This document shows, piece after piece, positions 50,945 through 59,970 of a stretch of DNA of 60,408 nt. The stretch is from assembly GCA_023254175.1 (NCBI GenBank), contig JALQYJ010000097.1, positions 1-60,408 of the forward strand, in the 5' to 3' direction. This DNA is from Runella sp. (GTDB lineage Bacteria; Bacteroidota; Bacteroidia; Cytophagales; Spirosomataceae). The notes below the pieces were generated by a model. It saw nothing but the letters and a program-made list of their open reading frames with translations, was not told where the DNA came from and did not search any database. A program made the position numbers and the translations under genes. Each line of letters opens with the position of its first letter. Position 1 is the first letter of the stretch.

Positions 50945-51811
50945 TCAGCGGGGTATGGCTAGCGTTTTATAATAAAAATTGACCGTATGCTTCACCGAGG
51001 AAAGGTTCGACGGCTTCTCTTTGGTATCGCGTTCAATCATGATATATCCCTTGTAGTTTTGACTCTTCAATTCGTCAAAAACTGCTGGAAAGTCGATTAC
51101 TCCCGTTCCTACAGGCACATCTTGGAGTTTATTGTTGTTGTATTCCGCGATGTCTTTTAGGTGAATTCCAATGATTTTTCCGTGCAATTTCTTCAACGCT
51201 AACACAGGGTTTATTCCTGATTTAGGGTAGTGCCCAAGATCGGGGCAAGCCCCAAAATTGGGATGACCTTTCAAGGCCGCCAATACCGAATCAGGATGCC
51301 AATAAATGCTGTTTCCATTCCAATGGTTGTGCAAAGCTACTTTTATTCCGTAAGCCCCTGCCAAACTATCCACGCTGTTCCACAAATTTCGAGGGGGCTC
51401 TGCAGTCACATATTTGACCCCGAACGCTTTCGCTATTTCAAAATCGCGTTTCCAATCGGGTAGTGTTTTACCTCCAATGATGTATATCGACTCCATTTTA
51501 AGCCCTTTATCAGCTATCTGCTTTTTCAGATGCTGAAGCCCCGACGGCGAAAGCCGAAATAGTGCGGAGTCTTGAAGTTCTTTTCCCGCTTTGGCAAACA
51601 CAAACCCTTCCACGTACTTTAAGGAAGCACTGTCGGCGTAGGCCAATTGTTCGGGAAAAGATGCTGTACTAAAGGTGTACAAGGCCACACCCAGCTTCCA
51701 GTTTTCAGCGACAGACGTGTTTTTAGACGTTGACTGTGCATTTAGCACTAACGAAAACATCATAACTACTAACCCAAAGGCTAATACGGTTACTTGATAT
51801 TTATTTTTCAT
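50945..51811 (-). CDS. Exported sugar phosphate isomerase/epimerase-like TIM barrel
   Basis: 288 residues with a signal peptide (MKNKYQVTVLAFGLVVMMFS, cleavage near LNAQ). The xylose-isomerase-like TIM barrel is shown by KLGVALYTFSTASFPEQLAY, KYVTAEPPRNLWNSVDSLAG, VALHNHWNGNSIYW, GACPDLGHYPKSGINP (metal ligands), IIGIHLKDI and YIMIERDTKE. Periplasmic members of this family occur in polysaccharide and glycoside utilisation loci, but the exact reaction is not known. Fourth gene of the operon. Confidence 0.82.
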   Translation of the reverse strand: MKNKYQVTVLAFGLVVMMFSLVLNAQSTSKNTSVAENWKLGVALYTFSTASFPEQLAYADSASLKYVEGFVFAKAGKELQDSALFRLSPSGLQHLKKQIADKGLKMESIYIIGGKTLPDWKRDFEIAKAFGVKYVTAEPPRNLWNSVDSLAGAYGIKVALHNHWNGNSIYWHPDSVLAALKGHPNFGACPDLGHYPKSGINPVLALKKLHGKIIGIHLKDIAEYNNNKLQDVPVGTGVIDFPAVFDELKSQNYKGYIMIERDTKEKPSNLSSVKHTVNFYYKTLAIPR

Positions 51812-51848
51812 TGAAATTCAAAAATTAAATATTCCTCATTTTTTAGTG

Positions 51849-53477
51849 TTACACTTTCCCGATAGAACGCCACATCTCAATTTCTGACCCAAACCGATTA
51901 TTGATTACTTCCAATTGCGTATCAATGCGCATCGTTGAGCGATTTTTCAGGTCGTAAGCTTTCCATTTAGGGGCATTTTGGGCGGCGGGCTTTCCTGTTT
52001 TGGCAAAAGTAGTCCACAACTCAGCAAAATTATGCGAAGCTGTTACCCGTTCAGGTCTATTTCCTCCAAAGAAACTGGGTTTTTTAGCAGATTCATTAAA
52101 AAACTTAAAACTAATATCCATTGCGTGAGGAGTTCCCATCGCATACTCAGTTCCAGGAATTTTTGCTTCTGATTTGTACCCAAAATTGTACAGATACACT
52201 GGTGCTCCGTTTTGCGCAGCTTTCCTTTCGGCGATAATCACCGAACCCAAACCCATCATCGTAATTGAAGAAATGGCAATAAAAATATCGGGAGCAGTGG
52301 CTTGTGGTCTGGCTTTTTGATAGGTCTCAATAATTTTAGACGTATCTTGACCGTATTGTGGTTCAAGCTTTTTGTGTAAGCTTTCAAAGTCCAATTTGGC
52401 AAACTCGGTATCTTTCCTTTCCCACGCAAAAAAGGTGTATTCATCTTCGTTCCAACCTACCAACAATGGCTTATTTTTAGAAATTGCAGGAGCAGTTGGG
52501 TCAAACGGATGGTGCGGTAGTGCTTTCCCATCCACCACTGGGGCAAATCCACCCGCATTGCGCTGCATCATCCCCCGATTTTTATTTTTTTCAACAAATG
52601 GGGGCACAAAAGGAAGTTTAGATTGTATAGCCAATAGCTCCGAAGCGGGGACATCCAAGACTTTTTTCCAATTGCTTACGGAGATATTTAGCTCTTTCAA
52701 CAACATCAGCGTTATCTCTTGGGCAATTTCTTTATCCACCATGCGTACGCCTGGCCCACTTTCAATGGAGGCTTTGTTGAAATATGGAGCTGCCGAAGGC
52801 ATGGCATACAAACACGATGTTTTTGCGCCACCACCCGATTCTCCCCAAATCATCACGTTGTTGGGATCACCACCAAATTGAGCAATATTAGCATTCACCC
52901 ATTTCAGTCCTTCCACAATGTCTAGCATACCGTTATTGCCTGACCCTTCGTAGTCTTTTCCACCCAGTTCGTCCAAATAAAGGAAGCCTAATAATCCCAA
53001 ACGGTGATTGGTTTCCACCACCACATCAAAATTTCGGGCTAAATTTGCTCCATCTTGCCCAGCCGAACCGCCCGAACCAATCACAAAACCACCCCCATGG
53101 CTGTAAAACATGACAGGACGTTTTTTGTTGTCGGTAGCAGGAGTCCAGACATTCAAGAAAAGGCAATCTTCGGAAGGAGCGGGTTCGTTCCGTCTTGGAT
53201 TTTGAATAGCTGGTGCTCCAAGAGTAAGTGCCTCACGCACTCCTGTCCATGGTTCGAGCGGCGCAGGGCGGCGGAAACGTCTTTCGCCCGAGGTTTTCCC
53301 TGCATAAGGCACTCCTTTGAAAATACTTACGCCTTGTTCTCGGTAGCCTTTGATTTTGCCGTGAGTGGTATCAGCAGTTACGAATTCCTCAATCAATGAA
53401 TTGGAAAAAGCATAATTTGCAACCGACAAGCCTGCGACCGAAAGGGCAGTTTTGTTTAAAAATTCTCTCCTTTTCAT
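51849..53477 (-). CDS. Carboxylesterase type B, exported
   Basis: 542 residues. The N-terminus MKRREFLNKTALSVAGLSVA is a twin-arginine-type signal (RREFL). The catalytic serine is in MIWGESGGGAKTSCLYAMPS (Gly-Glu-Ser-Gly-Gly), the oxyanion hole in FYSHGGGFVIGSGG, and a His near TPHAMDISFKFFNES, giving a complete type B triad region. EDCLFLNVWTP is also typical. It may deacylate a phenolic or acetylated glycoside before or after rhamnose removal (inference from neighbours). It lies 5 bp after the GH78 gene. Confidence 0.9.
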   Translation of the reverse strand: MKRREFLNKTALSVAGLSVANYAFSNSLIEEFVTADTTHGKIKGYREQGVSIFKGVPYAGKTSGERRFRRPAPLEPWTGVREALTLGAPAIQNPRRNEPAPSEDCLFLNVWTPATDNKKRPVMFYSHGGGFVIGSGGSAGQDGANLARNFDVVVETNHRLGLLGFLYLDELGGKDYEGSGNNGMLDIVEGLKWVNANIAQFGGDPNNVMIWGESGGGAKTSCLYAMPSAAPYFNKASIESGPGVRMVDKEIAQEITLMLLKELNISVSNWKKVLDVPASELLAIQSKLPFVPPFVEKNKNRGMMQRNAGGFAPVVDGKALPHHPFDPTAPAISKNKPLLVGWNEDEYTFFAWERKDTEFAKLDFESLHKKLEPQYGQDTSKIIETYQKARPQATAPDIFIAISSITMMGLGSVIIAERKAAQNGAPVYLYNFGYKSEAKIPGTEYAMGTPHAMDISFKFFNESAKKPSFFGGNRPERVTASHNFAELWTTFAKTGKPAAQNAPKWKAYDLKNRSTMRIDTQLEVINNRFGSEIEMWRSIGKV

Positions 53478-53482
53478 GATTT

Positions 53483-55870
53483 TTAAATATTGAAATTATT
53501 CATACCCTCTTTCAAGGCAATCGTTTTACCTTTCCAAACCAAGTTACCCGTAGTGGTTTTTGGTAATTCGATTTGAATCTTCCATTTGCCATTTTCTAAT
53601 TTATAACTGGCCGAAATACTTCCTTTGGGATGCGGCATCTTTCCACTGATTTCAGTCATTTGACCCAAATGTGGCTGAATTTTGACTTTTGAAAAGGCCA
53701 AACCGTCGCTGTCAATACCGAGGATAGTGCGGTAAAATTCAATGTTTGGACTCGAACCCCAGGCATGACAATCGGAGCGAGTTTTGTCCACATCGGAAGT
53801 TTCAGCCCAAGTGGTAAGTCCCATTTGAATGTTTTCACGCCATTTATCGAGCCATTTCAAATAGTCGTTGCCTTTGCCCGCTTTAATCAATGCCTGATGC
53901 AAATAATATTTAAAATAGATAGAGGCTGGCGCAAGTTTGGAGTTGGTAATGAATTGATTGGCAATCTCATTTGCTTCTTGTGGCGTAGCCAAACCCGTCA
54001 GAATAGCCAATGAATTGGTATGTTGCGAAAACTCATCTTTTTCTTCTCGGTCAGCAAAAAGTTTTTTGGCACTGTCCCAGTATTTGGCTCTGATGGTCTT
54101 TTTTAAAGTAGCAATTTCCTGTTGGTATTGAGACGCAAAAGCAGCATTACCCAGTTTTGTTTCCAAATCTGCCGCTACCTGATACGCCCAAAGTAACTGA
54201 AAATCAAGCACAGCTGAAGTACCATTGGCACTCATTGGCCCCATACCTGCCCGCCATTCTTTGAAATTATCCACCCAATCGGTAAACATCCACTGGGGAG
54301 AGTTTTTTAACGAGCCATCAGCTTGTTGGTAGCTTTTGAAGTAATTCAAAATTTGCCGCGTACCACTTATTTTGCCCTTTACAAACTCAATATCAGCACC
54401 GTAGCGAGCGTAGTCTTGCAACATACCAATGTACCAAAGCGAGAAAGTCGGGATAAATTGGGGAGTATAAGAGGGATGTCGGCTCAGGGTAACGCCCTCG
54501 GGTGTTCGAGAAAAATCCATGAGGTTAATGGCATTTTTTACGAGTCGGTCATCGCCGCTGTTGTAAAGCGATACCAATGCCTGAATACGACCATCCCCAA
54601 TGTATTGAAGTTGCTCATAGTAAGGGCAATCCATGTAAGTTTCATAGGCACAAAGACGAGCGGTACGCCAGCCAATTTCAAGCATTTTATCCATTTCGGA
54701 CTGGTTGGCCAACAGTTGGGCATTCATCCGAAAAGGATAACCCGTAAATGTACCATAAATATCATTTAAGGTAATTTCCTCATTTTGAGTAACAATACTT
54801 AGTTGAACATAGCGGTAAGTACGGTAGGTAAGGCTAGTAAATTTCTGGCGTTGGCTTCCGTCCGAAACAAGGCTATCAGCCCGCCCAATAAAGGTTTTGC
54901 CAGCGGTTTCGTTTCTATTGCCTTTTGAGGTATTTTTAAAAAGTGCCTCAGCATATCTCAATGTAATACTCGCCGATTTACCTCCACTAAATTCTACATT
55001 TGGGTAGGCATTGGTCAAATAACTTTGGTCCAAAATAAGGATTACTTTCGAGTTGGCAGGAATCGTCACTTCTGATTTTTGAGCAGGAAAACCCGCAGGC
55101 AAACCCGTAATACCCTCATTACTAACTACTTTAACCAATCTCTCATCTTTCAGCTCCATTTGAGGTATGATTGACGGCACAAGCATCCAGCCGCTCATGG
55201 TACCAAAGGCCCCTAAAATATTTTTGGGAACTCCTCCCCCCACGGGTCTCGCTTTTTGCCAATTTTTATCGTCAAAACCTTCACTTTTCCAATTTTTGGG
55301 GCTTAAAGCCATGTTACGAATTTCACCCGCTCCAGCCACATAATAGCCCCGCGTTCTGAAAACCAAAGGGGCGAAGCTGTTGTCTTTTTCACAAAGCCAA
55401 GTGTTGTTGGTATTCACCGCCGACTCCGCAGAAGTAGCTCCCTGAAGAATAAAACCCGTTCGATAAGTTATCTGCGCCTCGGGTTTAAATTCGCCCTCGT
55501 TCCACACTTGGGCAGCAATGATATTTTTTCCTGCTTTTAAATAAGACGCAATGTCCACCGTTTCGTAGTTCCAATGGGCAATATCGCCACGGGCAGGACC
55601 CATCGAAACCAGTGTTTCGTTCACAAAAAGTTTGTAGCGGTTATCGCCCGAAACGTGAATTTTGAAATTATTGGGCTTAGAAGCCAACTCAATGGTTTTG
55701 CGAAACAGATACACACCATATCCATCAGCCGTAGTGTTGGGCACAGAAATCCACTGGGCGTGCCAGCGTTTGTTAACGACATCAGGTTCACCCGTTGGAG
55801 GCCCAAATTGCGCCTTAGTACTTGAAGTTAAGGTTGCAAAAACTAGGGCAATTAGTGCTATCTTTTTCAC
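53483..55870 (-). CDS. GH78-family alpha-L-rhamnosidase
   Basis: 795 residues with a signal peptide (ending STKAQ). The N-terminal beta-sandwich domains (WISVPNTTADGYGVYLFRKT; FKIHVSGDNRYKLFVNETLV) precede the (alpha/alpha)6 barrel, whose hallmark is ETYMDCPYYEQLQYIGDGRI (residues about 417-436), the Bac_rhamnosid catalytic region with the acidic residues. The barrel continues with TPQFIPTFSLWYIGMLQDYA and TDWVDNFKEWRAGMG. It should release terminal alpha-L-rhamnose from oligosaccharides or flavonoid-type glycosides in the periplasm. Second gene of the operon, 22 bp after the alpha/beta hydrolase. Confidence 0.92.
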   Translation of the reverse strand: MKKIALIALVFATLTSSTKAQFGPPTGEPDVVNKRWHAQWISVPNTTADGYGVYLFRKTIELASKPNNFKIHVSGDNRYKLFVNETLVSMGPARGDIAHWNYETVDIASYLKAGKNIIAAQVWNEGEFKPEAQITYRTGFILQGATSAESAVNTNNTWLCEKDNSFAPLVFRTRGYYVAGAGEIRNMALSPKNWKSEGFDDKNWQKARPVGGGVPKNILGAFGTMSGWMLVPSIIPQMELKDERLVKVVSNEGITGLPAGFPAQKSEVTIPANSKVILILDQSYLTNAYPNVEFSGGKSASITLRYAEALFKNTSKGNRNETAGKTFIGRADSLVSDGSQRQKFTSLTYRTYRYVQLSIVTQNEEITLNDIYGTFTGYPFRMNAQLLANQSEMDKMLEIGWRTARLCAYETYMDCPYYEQLQYIGDGRIQALVSLYNSGDDRLVKNAINLMDFSRTPEGVTLSRHPSYTPQFIPTFSLWYIGMLQDYARYGADIEFVKGKISGTRQILNYFKSYQQADGSLKNSPQWMFTDWVDNFKEWRAGMGPMSANGTSAVLDFQLLWAYQVAADLETKLGNAAFASQYQQEIATLKKTIRAKYWDSAKKLFADREEKDEFSQHTNSLAILTGLATPQEANEIANQFITNSKLAPASIYFKYYLHQALIKAGKGNDYLKWLDKWRENIQMGLTTWAETSDVDKTRSDCHAWGSSPNIEFYRTILGIDSDGLAFSKVKIQPHLGQMTEISGKMPHPKGSISASYKLENGKWKIQIELPKTTTGNLVWKGKTIALKEGMNNFNI

Positions 55871-55892
55871 AGTGATAAGGTTAAATGGATAT

Positions 55893-56795
55893 TTATTTCA
55901 ATTCAGCTTTCAAGAAGTCAATCACTTTAGTTTTAATTTCTTCCACATCAAACATTTTCCCAAAATGAGGGGCATCTTTAACGATAATAAGTTCGTTTTT
56001 AACGCCGTTGACCGTAAGCCAACTGCTCAATAATTGCGAGTGGCGCGGTGCAACTAAGTTGTCTTTTTCGCCGTGAATCAATAAAAACGGCGGATCGGTT
56101 TTATCAACGTAGGTTGTGGGGCTTGCGATTTTGGCCAAATCAGGGCGCGCACTCGGAGCTGCCCCAATGAGCAACCCTTCGGGCGACTTGGCATCGTCTG
56201 CCCCAGGGAAAAGAATCAGCTCGGCTGGCCCGTAAAAGTCAACCACCGCTTTGAACTTAAACTTCTTTGATGTGTTAGGCATAAAAAAAGCATCAACTTT
56301 ATTGTTATTTGACAACCCTTGCAAAGAGGCCAAATGCCCCCCTGCTGAGAATCCCATCAAAGCGATTCGATTTTTATCCAAACCATATTTATCGGCGTTG
56401 TCGTATAAAAACGACACAGCACGATTACAGTCTTGAATTTGAGCGGGGAAGGTCGCTTGCGTTGCCCAACGGTAATCTATGGATGCAATGGCAATGCCAC
56501 TGTTAATTAGAGCCGATACGGTATTACCCATGTAACCAATATCGGCTGTTTTGTCATTGCCAATCCAACCGCCACCGTGAATCAACACCACGAGCGGCAA
56601 TTTTTTGGGAGCATTGGCAGGCAGATAAATATCTAATAAATGCTTTTTGAGAGTATCGTTATTGAATGGGATATTTCCGTGTAAAATCGTTCCTTGAGGA
56701 AAAAGTTTTAGGACACGGTTGGTTTCCTGTTGAGCATTGACCAAAAGCACTTGAAATAGTAAAAGTGCTACAAGAACTATCGACTTGATTTTCAT
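55893..56795 (-). CDS. Exported alpha/beta hydrolase (esterase/lipase-like)
   Basis: 300 residues with a signal peptide (ending LVNAQQ). The oxyanion motif is LVVLIHGGGWIGNDKTADIG, the nucleophile elbow ALMGFSAGGHLASLQ (Ser), and the acid/His part DAPHFGKMF near the end. It resembles hormone-sensitive-lipase/BD-FAE-type esterases that remove acetyl, feruloyl or related groups from carbohydrates. First gene of the five-gene operon; the operator at 57009-57033 lies upstream. Confidence 0.88.
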   Translation of the reverse strand: MKIKSIVLVALLLFQVLLVNAQQETNRVLKLFPQGTILHGNIPFNNDTLKKHLLDIYLPANAPKKLPLVVLIHGGGWIGNDKTADIGYMGNTVSALINSGIAIASIDYRWATQATFPAQIQDCNRAVSFLYDNADKYGLDKNRIALMGFSAGGHLASLQGLSNNNKVDAFFMPNTSKKFKFKAVVDFYGPAELILFPGADDAKSPEGLLIGAAPSARPDLAKIASPTTYVDKTDPPFLLIHGEKDNLVAPRHSQLLSSWLTVNGVKNELIIVKDAPHFGKMFDVEEIKTKVIDFLKAELK

Positions 56796-56875
56796 TCTAA
56801 GAAAAAATCAGGGTTTACTTTTTTACTAAAAGATAAATTAAATGCCTTAAAAACAAAGCCCCACCAAGGCGGCAT

Positions 56876-56895
56876 TCGGTGAAAAATATCACCGA
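56876..56895. promoter_or_regulatory. Stem-loop in the leader of the rhamnosidase operon
   Basis: TCGGTGA and TCACCGA form a perfect 7-bp stem with a 6-nt A/T loop, between the operator and the first gene. It could be an mRNA leader structure; no T-run follows. Confidence 0.4.
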
Positions 56896-57008
56896 GCGTC
56901 GCATAGTTGTAGACAAGCCCTGAGAAATTTTGAATAAAAGGCGTATTTTAACTTTTATAAATACAAATAAATGCTTCTTTTATCCAGAAATCATCCTGTA
57001 CTTGCCTG

Positions 57009-57033
57009 TTATTGTCTTTGTTTTAGACAATAA
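57009..57033. promoter_or_regulatory. Palindromic operator, copy 2 (TTATTGTCT-N7-AGACAATAA)
   Basis: A perfect 9-bp inverted repeat, identical in arms and spacing to copy 1. It lies upstream of the alpha/beta-hydrolase-led operon and immediately after the end of the MFS gene. I find no exact TAnnTTTG box beside it. Confidence 0.7.
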
Positions 57034-57049
57034 TAAATTCATGTCATTT

Positions 57050-58261
57050 CTATTTTAGTTTTGTTGAAAAAGCAAGTCCTGCTATTGCTAAACTTGCGGC
57101 AATCCACAAAAAAGCTGAGGGGTCAATAGCATCAGAAAGTAGACCCGCCAGAGCAGGAACGAGCACGCCCCCCACAATCTCTGCAACTCCTGTTATTAGC
57201 CCAATAGCCTTGGCTTTGAGATGTTCGGGAACTGCTTCTGAAGGCACCACAGCCGCGACCAATGGAATAAGCCCCATCATAAAATAGGTAAGAAACATAA
57301 CAGGCAAATGTACCCTCGAACCAGCTAAGAAATAAACGGCAAAAGGGTAACAAGCCCCTACAACACAAAAAAATAGAACCACTTTTTTTCGTCCTATTTT
57401 ATCCGAAAGACCTGGAACAAGAATAGAAGAGAATAAACCCGAAACCCCTAATAATCCCATTGTTTTGCCCATTTCATCAGCAGTCATGCCTTGAGTATTA
57501 ACAAAATAATTGGAAATAAAGGGTAGTGTAGCAAACCACCAACCAAACACACAACACGCAACGGGGATGCCCCATTTGATATTGTTGTATTGAAGTAACT
57601 CGGAGAGATTGAGGGTGGACGTTTCTTTGCTTTTCGCACTTTCTGCGGTTGTGTTCTTGACGTATACCCATGCAATCAACCCCAAAAGTAACCCTGGCGC
57701 CCCTGCAATATAAAAAGCATTGCGCCAACCCACGTTTTCGGCAATTTGTACTAAAACAACAGGTGCTAAAATAGAGCCAAACAGAGCCGAACCCATTCCT
57801 TGTAAAATTCCTGCATTTACGCCAAGGCGATGCGGTGAAGACTCGCGCTCAACAAAATTTTGGGCCAATGGAATGACAGGACCTTCGGCCAGGCCCATGA
57901 GTAGCCGAGCCAAAAGTAAGGTTACGAAAGAAATGGCCAAGCCTGAACCAAACGAACAAATCGAAAATACAAAAACGGCAATGACAAAAACGATTTTCTT
58001 TTTGTTATTCGTTTCGGCCCAAGCAGTAGAGAAAAAACTCGAAAAGGCCCATGCCAGTGACAATGCTCCTGCCAAAAGTCCGATTTGGGTGTTGTTGAGT
58101 TGAAGGTCTTTGGCCACATAGGGCATTAAAAAATTAAGCGCGAGGCGGTCAAAGAAAAGACAACCAAAGGTCAGCGCCATTACTAAGACTATGCCGTTTT
58201 CGTAGGTAAATAATCCTTTTTTGGACGTCGTGGAAATACCTTGTTCAGTTGGAGTACTCAT
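57050..58261 (-). CDS. MFS transporter (aromatic acid/organic anion type)
   Basis: 403 residues, 12 helices. N-terminal LFFDRLALNFLMPYVAKDLQ carries the early Asp/Arg typical of ACS-type anion symporters. Helix 4 has LLMGLAEGPVIPLAQNFVE, and the central loop separates two six-helix halves; LSDKIGRKKVVLFF is motif A of the second half. It probably imports a sugar acid or aromatic acid released by the neighbouring hydrolases (inference). A terminator at 58293-58323 separates it from the fumarylacetoacetate hydrolase-family gene upstream, and an operator for the next operon follows its stop. Confidence 0.85.
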   Translation of the reverse strand: MSTPTEQGISTTSKKGLFTYENGIVLVMALTFGCLFFDRLALNFLMPYVAKDLQLNNTQIGLLAGALSLAWAFSSFFSTAWAETNNKKKIVFVIAVFVFSICSFGSGLAISFVTLLLARLLMGLAEGPVIPLAQNFVERESSPHRLGVNAGILQGMGSALFGSILAPVVLVQIAENVGWRNAFYIAGAPGLLLGLIAWVYVKNTTAESAKSKETSTLNLSELLQYNNIKWGIPVACCVFGWWFATLPFISNYFVNTQGMTADEMGKTMGLLGVSGLFSSILVPGLSDKIGRKKVVLFFCVVGACYPFAVYFLAGSRVHLPVMFLTYFMMGLIPLVAAVVPSEAVPEHLKAKAIGLITGVAEIVGGVLVPALAGLLSDAIDPSAFLWIAASLAIAGLAFSTKLK

Positions 58262-58292
58262 CGAGAATAGATTTTAGGGTGATTTCGAGTAT

Positions 58293-58323
58293 AAAAAAAC
58301 TCATAGGAACAGGCGCCTATGAG
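58293..58323 (-). terminator. Terminator between the FAH-family and MFS genes
   Basis: On the minus strand CTCATAGG and CCTATGAG form an 8-bp stem with an 8-nt loop followed by seven T. It marks the end of the FAH-family transcript. Confidence 0.7.
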
Positions 58324-58514
58324 GTAGTACAGCCAAGTTCATCCTTTAGACTTATTGGTCATTTAAACAACATTGGGGCAAAATCCTGCAAATTTTTGCA
58401 CCATGCTGGAAATGTATGGGCTCCCCGCCATTTTCGTTATTGATATGAAAGTGCTCATGAGGCAATCCCAAAAATATCGGCACAAGGGATGAGCTCATAC
58501 CCATATTTCTGGGA
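58324..58514 (-). other. Unassigned stretch after the FAH-family gene, with a small open frame
   Basis: A 50-codon minus-strand frame at 58352-58504 reads HEHFHINNENGGEPIHFQHG, a His-rich pattern that looks like part of a metal-binding protein. It has no recognisable family, and its start is arbitrary. Possibly a gene remnant or a short peptide. Confidence 0.2.
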
Positions 58515-59471
58515 CTAGGAAACTACCTTATTTCTCAATATGCCAATACCTTCTACTTCTAACTCAACCACATCGCCAGGTTCGAGTGGGCGATGAACGG
58601 TAAAATTATTTTCGATTAAACTTCCCCAACCGAGTGTACCTGAGCCAAGAATATCGCCTGGCATGAGGGTAACATTGTTTTCGGAAGCGCGCTCAATCAT
58701 TTGCTCGAAATTATAGTACGATGTTTTGTAATTTCCTTCGCATACGGTCTGTCCATTGATGCGTGAAGTCATTTTCAGATTCATTCTCTCTCCCGCCACT
58801 TTTGGTACGCTGATGGGTTCTTGAAAAACACTTTCATCAAATGGCACTCGGTACTGCTCCATTTCATCGGCAGTAACGATACACGGGCCGATGGCATTGG
58901 CAAAATCTTTGCCTTTGTGCGGCCCCAACGGAATCTCCATTTCCACTTTTTGAATCGCACGGGCTGTCCAATCATTGAAAATTGTATATCCAAAAATGTA
59001 CGGACGAGCATCGGCGGCTTTAATATCTTTCCCTTTTTTACCAATGATACAAGCAATTTCAAGCTCAATATCCAATTTGGATTCTTTGGTCGGACGTTTG
59101 ATTTCATCCTCAGGGCCATAAATGGCTTGGTGATTGGTGAAATAAAAAATGGGCATATCGTACCAAGCAGGGCCAATTTTATGTCCGAATGAACGAGAGG
59201 CATTTTGCATGTGCATCTCAAAACCGATGTAATCACGGAAACTACGTGGATTGGGCAACGGTGCTAAAAGTTTAACCTCTGCCAAGGTGTAATGTGGCTC
59301 CACTTCGCCCAGAGTTTTGATAATATCGAAATAGGTTTCGTGATTATCAATAAAAGTGAGCATATCGGTAGGCAATTTTTCATTGGCCAAACGCATATCA
59401 ACTACGCTTTCGCCCACCAACCAACCGATGCGGCTTTCTTGATTTTTATCTAAAAATGTTACGAGTTTCAT
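58515..59471 (-). CDS. Fumarylacetoacetate hydrolase-family protein
   Basis: 318 residues. The FAH domain (about 100-315) shows DIELEIACIIGKKGKDIKAA and FGYTIFNDWTARAIQKVEME, with the acidic metal ligands and the usual NDW(T/S)AR signature, then GTLGWGSLIENNF near the end. The N-terminal small domain starts MKLVTFLDKNQESRIGW. Such enzymes hydrolyse acylpyruvates or related C-C bonds at the end of aromatic ring-cleavage pathways. The FAD monooxygenase upstream on the same strand supports aromatic catabolism (inference). Confidence 0.9.
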   Translation of the reverse strand: MKLVTFLDKNQESRIGWLVGESVVDMRLANEKLPTDMLTFIDNHETYFDIIKTLGEVEPHYTLAEVKLLAPLPNPRSFRDYIGFEMHMQNASRSFGHKIGPAWYDMPIFYFTNHQAIYGPEDEIKRPTKESKLDIELEIACIIGKKGKDIKAADARPYIFGYTIFNDWTARAIQKVEMEIPLGPHKGKDFANAIGPCIVTADEMEQYRVPFDESVFQEPISVPKVAGERMNLKMTSRINGQTVCEGNYKTSYYNFEQMIERASENNVTLMPGDILGSGTLGWGSLIENNFTVHRPLEPGDVVELEVEGIGILRNKVVS

Positions 59472-59476
59472 ATTTT

Positions 59477-59582
59477 AATTGGGAGTTTGGATTTGGGAAG
59501 TCGGAGTGTGAACACAGATTTTGGAATTTTGAATTAGGATTTAATTTTAAAATTCCCAACTCATAATTCCGCACTCCCAATT
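59477..59582. repeat. Inverted repeat of AATTGGGAGT type
   Basis: Left end AATTGGGAGTTTGGA and right end CCGCACTCCCAATT, with further pairing of GGAATTTTGAAT-like blocks between. A shorter copy is at 59908-59968. It looks like a dispersed element and separates the FAH gene from the remnant below. Confidence 0.5.
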
Positions 59583-59597
59583 CATTTTTTACTTTAT

Positions 59598-59864
59598 TTA
59601 TTGAAACACTACAATAGAAAGCAATTCATTGCCTTCTTTCCACAGGTCTTTTACTTTTTCTCTATGATTTTCATCAAGACCAACTGTGAAGTCTGACCAA
59701 AATAGAGTTAGTTTCATTTAATTCTTCTTCAACAATTGTCAGTTTATGTTTGAAATCAGCTGTTGACTTTGCTCTCGAAACGGCTCTGTAGTTATCTGAT
59801 TTCTTACCGTACGAAACCCTAAATTATAAGGTAGTTTTTCTGCAAACTTTATGATTGAAATTGC
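59598..59864 (-). pseudogene. Decayed four-helix-bundle (23S rRNA intervening-sequence-type) protein gene
   Basis: Three frames must be joined to read it: AISIIKFAEKLPYNLGFRTV (helix 1), SDNYRAVSRAKSTADFKHKL then TIVEEELNET (helices 2-3), and LFWSDFTVGLDENHREKVKD then LWKEGNELLSIVVFQ (helix 4). This is the small four-helix-bundle protein first known from rRNA intervening sequences and common as a solitary gene in Bacteroidota. A dozen codons between helices 1 and 2 (the RSGTSVGAN segment) are missing. Non-functional. Confidence 0.65.
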
Positions 59865-59907
59865 ATATAACTTGCAACTGTTTTAAAGTTCGTTGATGTC
59901 CATAAAA

Positions 59908-59968
59908 TGTGGAATTTTGAATGCGGAATGTGGCTAATAAACCGTTAAAACAATTCCCAACTCCCAAT
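59908..59968. repeat. Short copy of the AATTCCCAACTCCCAATT repeat
   Basis: GGAATTTTGAATGCGGAATG at 59911-59930 and CAATTCCCAACTCCCAATTA at 59951-59970, the same units as in 59477-59582. Confidence 0.4.
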
Positions 59969-59970
59969 TA

